DNA from: Clostridia bacterium | GTDB lineage: Bacteria; Bacillota; Clostridia; Christensenellales; Aristaeellaceae | NCBI GenBank assembly: GCA_017469605.1 | Contig: JAFUGB010000246.1 | Location: 1-13,532 of the forward strand | Length of the DNA stretch: 13,532 nucleotides | Direction of reading: 5' to 3' | In this document: in pieces, positions 13,529 through 13,532 of the stretch | Numbering within the stretch: position 1 is the first letter of the stretch | Layout: each line of letters opens with the position of its first letter | Notes under the pieces: model-generated | What the model saw: the letters and a program-made list of their open reading frames with translations, nothing else | What the model was told of the DNA's origin: nothing | Databases searched by the model: none | Position numbers and translations under genes: made by a program

Positions 13529-13532
13529 AAAA
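13525..13532 (+). CDS. Possible start of a further operon gene, cut by the window end
   Basis: ATGA overlap with the stop of the Cdd1-like gene; ATG AAA AA begins at 13525 and AAGGAAGGA (13508-13516) precedes it by 8 nt. Only two codons are visible, so nothing can be said of the product. It suggests the stress operon continues. Confidence 0.4.

Noticed and set aside
1..13532. Mobile elements, CRISPR arrays, phage genes or toxin-antitoxin pairs
   Set aside because: No transposase, integrase, repeat-spacer pattern or terminal repeats were seen. The name 'pathogenicity locus' on the Cdd1-like gene is a historical family label only.

Overview
The window looks like chromosome of a GC-rich, anaerobic, sporulation-lineage Firmicute (Clostridia, perhaps a gut member). 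The basis is a tRNA-sensing T-box leader, a Spo0A-type DNA-binding domain, a DegV protein, a DUF1836 protein, a Cdd1-like HhH protein, a MetH split from its activation domain, and strong AGGAGG ribosome-binding sites with TTGACA/TATAAT-type promoters. I see no transposase, integrase, phage gene, CRISPR array, tRNA or rRNA. The gene order reads as ordinary chromosomal housekeeping and accessory metabolism. Genus cannot be fixed from this sequence.

Left part (1-4192). Positions 1 to about 235 hold a hairpin-rich stretch that looks like a structured RNA on the + strand, cut by the window edge and not assigned to a family. Next, on the minus strand, is a compact B12-dependent methionine operon transcribed metF, then a stand-alone MetH reactivation-domain protein, then a short MetH without its own reactivation domain. 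The coding regions abut or overlap. Together they reduce methylene-THF, pass the methyl group via cobalamin to homocysteine, and repair oxidised cobalamin in trans. No SAM or cobalamin riboswitch is visible; the leader is only about 25 nt.

Centre (4261-7451). A perfect TTGACA-18-TATAAT promoter drives a T-box riboswitch and then a three-gene ABC importer of the TrpXYZ type: substrate-binding protein, permease, ATPase. The specifier appears to be UUC (Phe). The acceptor-pairing bulge UGGU demands discriminator base A, which fits tRNA-Phe and not tRNA-Trp. The importer is therefore predicted to answer to phenylalanine starvation. A strong hairpin separates the binding protein from the permease, and a classic terminator closes the operon.

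Right-centre (7470-11730). First is a short protein that is essentially a Spo0A DNA-binding domain without a receiver, then a small membrane-anchored extracytoplasmic protein of unknown function. A DegV-family lipid-binding protein is divergent from a DUF1836 putative regulator, with two inverted repeats over the DegV promoter. An M18 aminopeptidase follows. Bidirectional terminators separate the convergent pairs.

Right end (11863-13532). An HxlR/YodB-type regulator with an N-terminal Cys is divergent from an NTF2-like protein, a nitroreductase and a Cdd1-like HhH protein. A perfect 8-3-8 palindrome fills the spacer of the regulator's own promoter. The layout resembles the B. subtilis yodB/yodC quinone and redox-stress module. 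The operon seems to continue past the window end. The most promising leads are the phenylalanine T-box, the receiver-less Spo0A, the HxlR module and the unassigned RNA; none amounts to a demonstrated new system.
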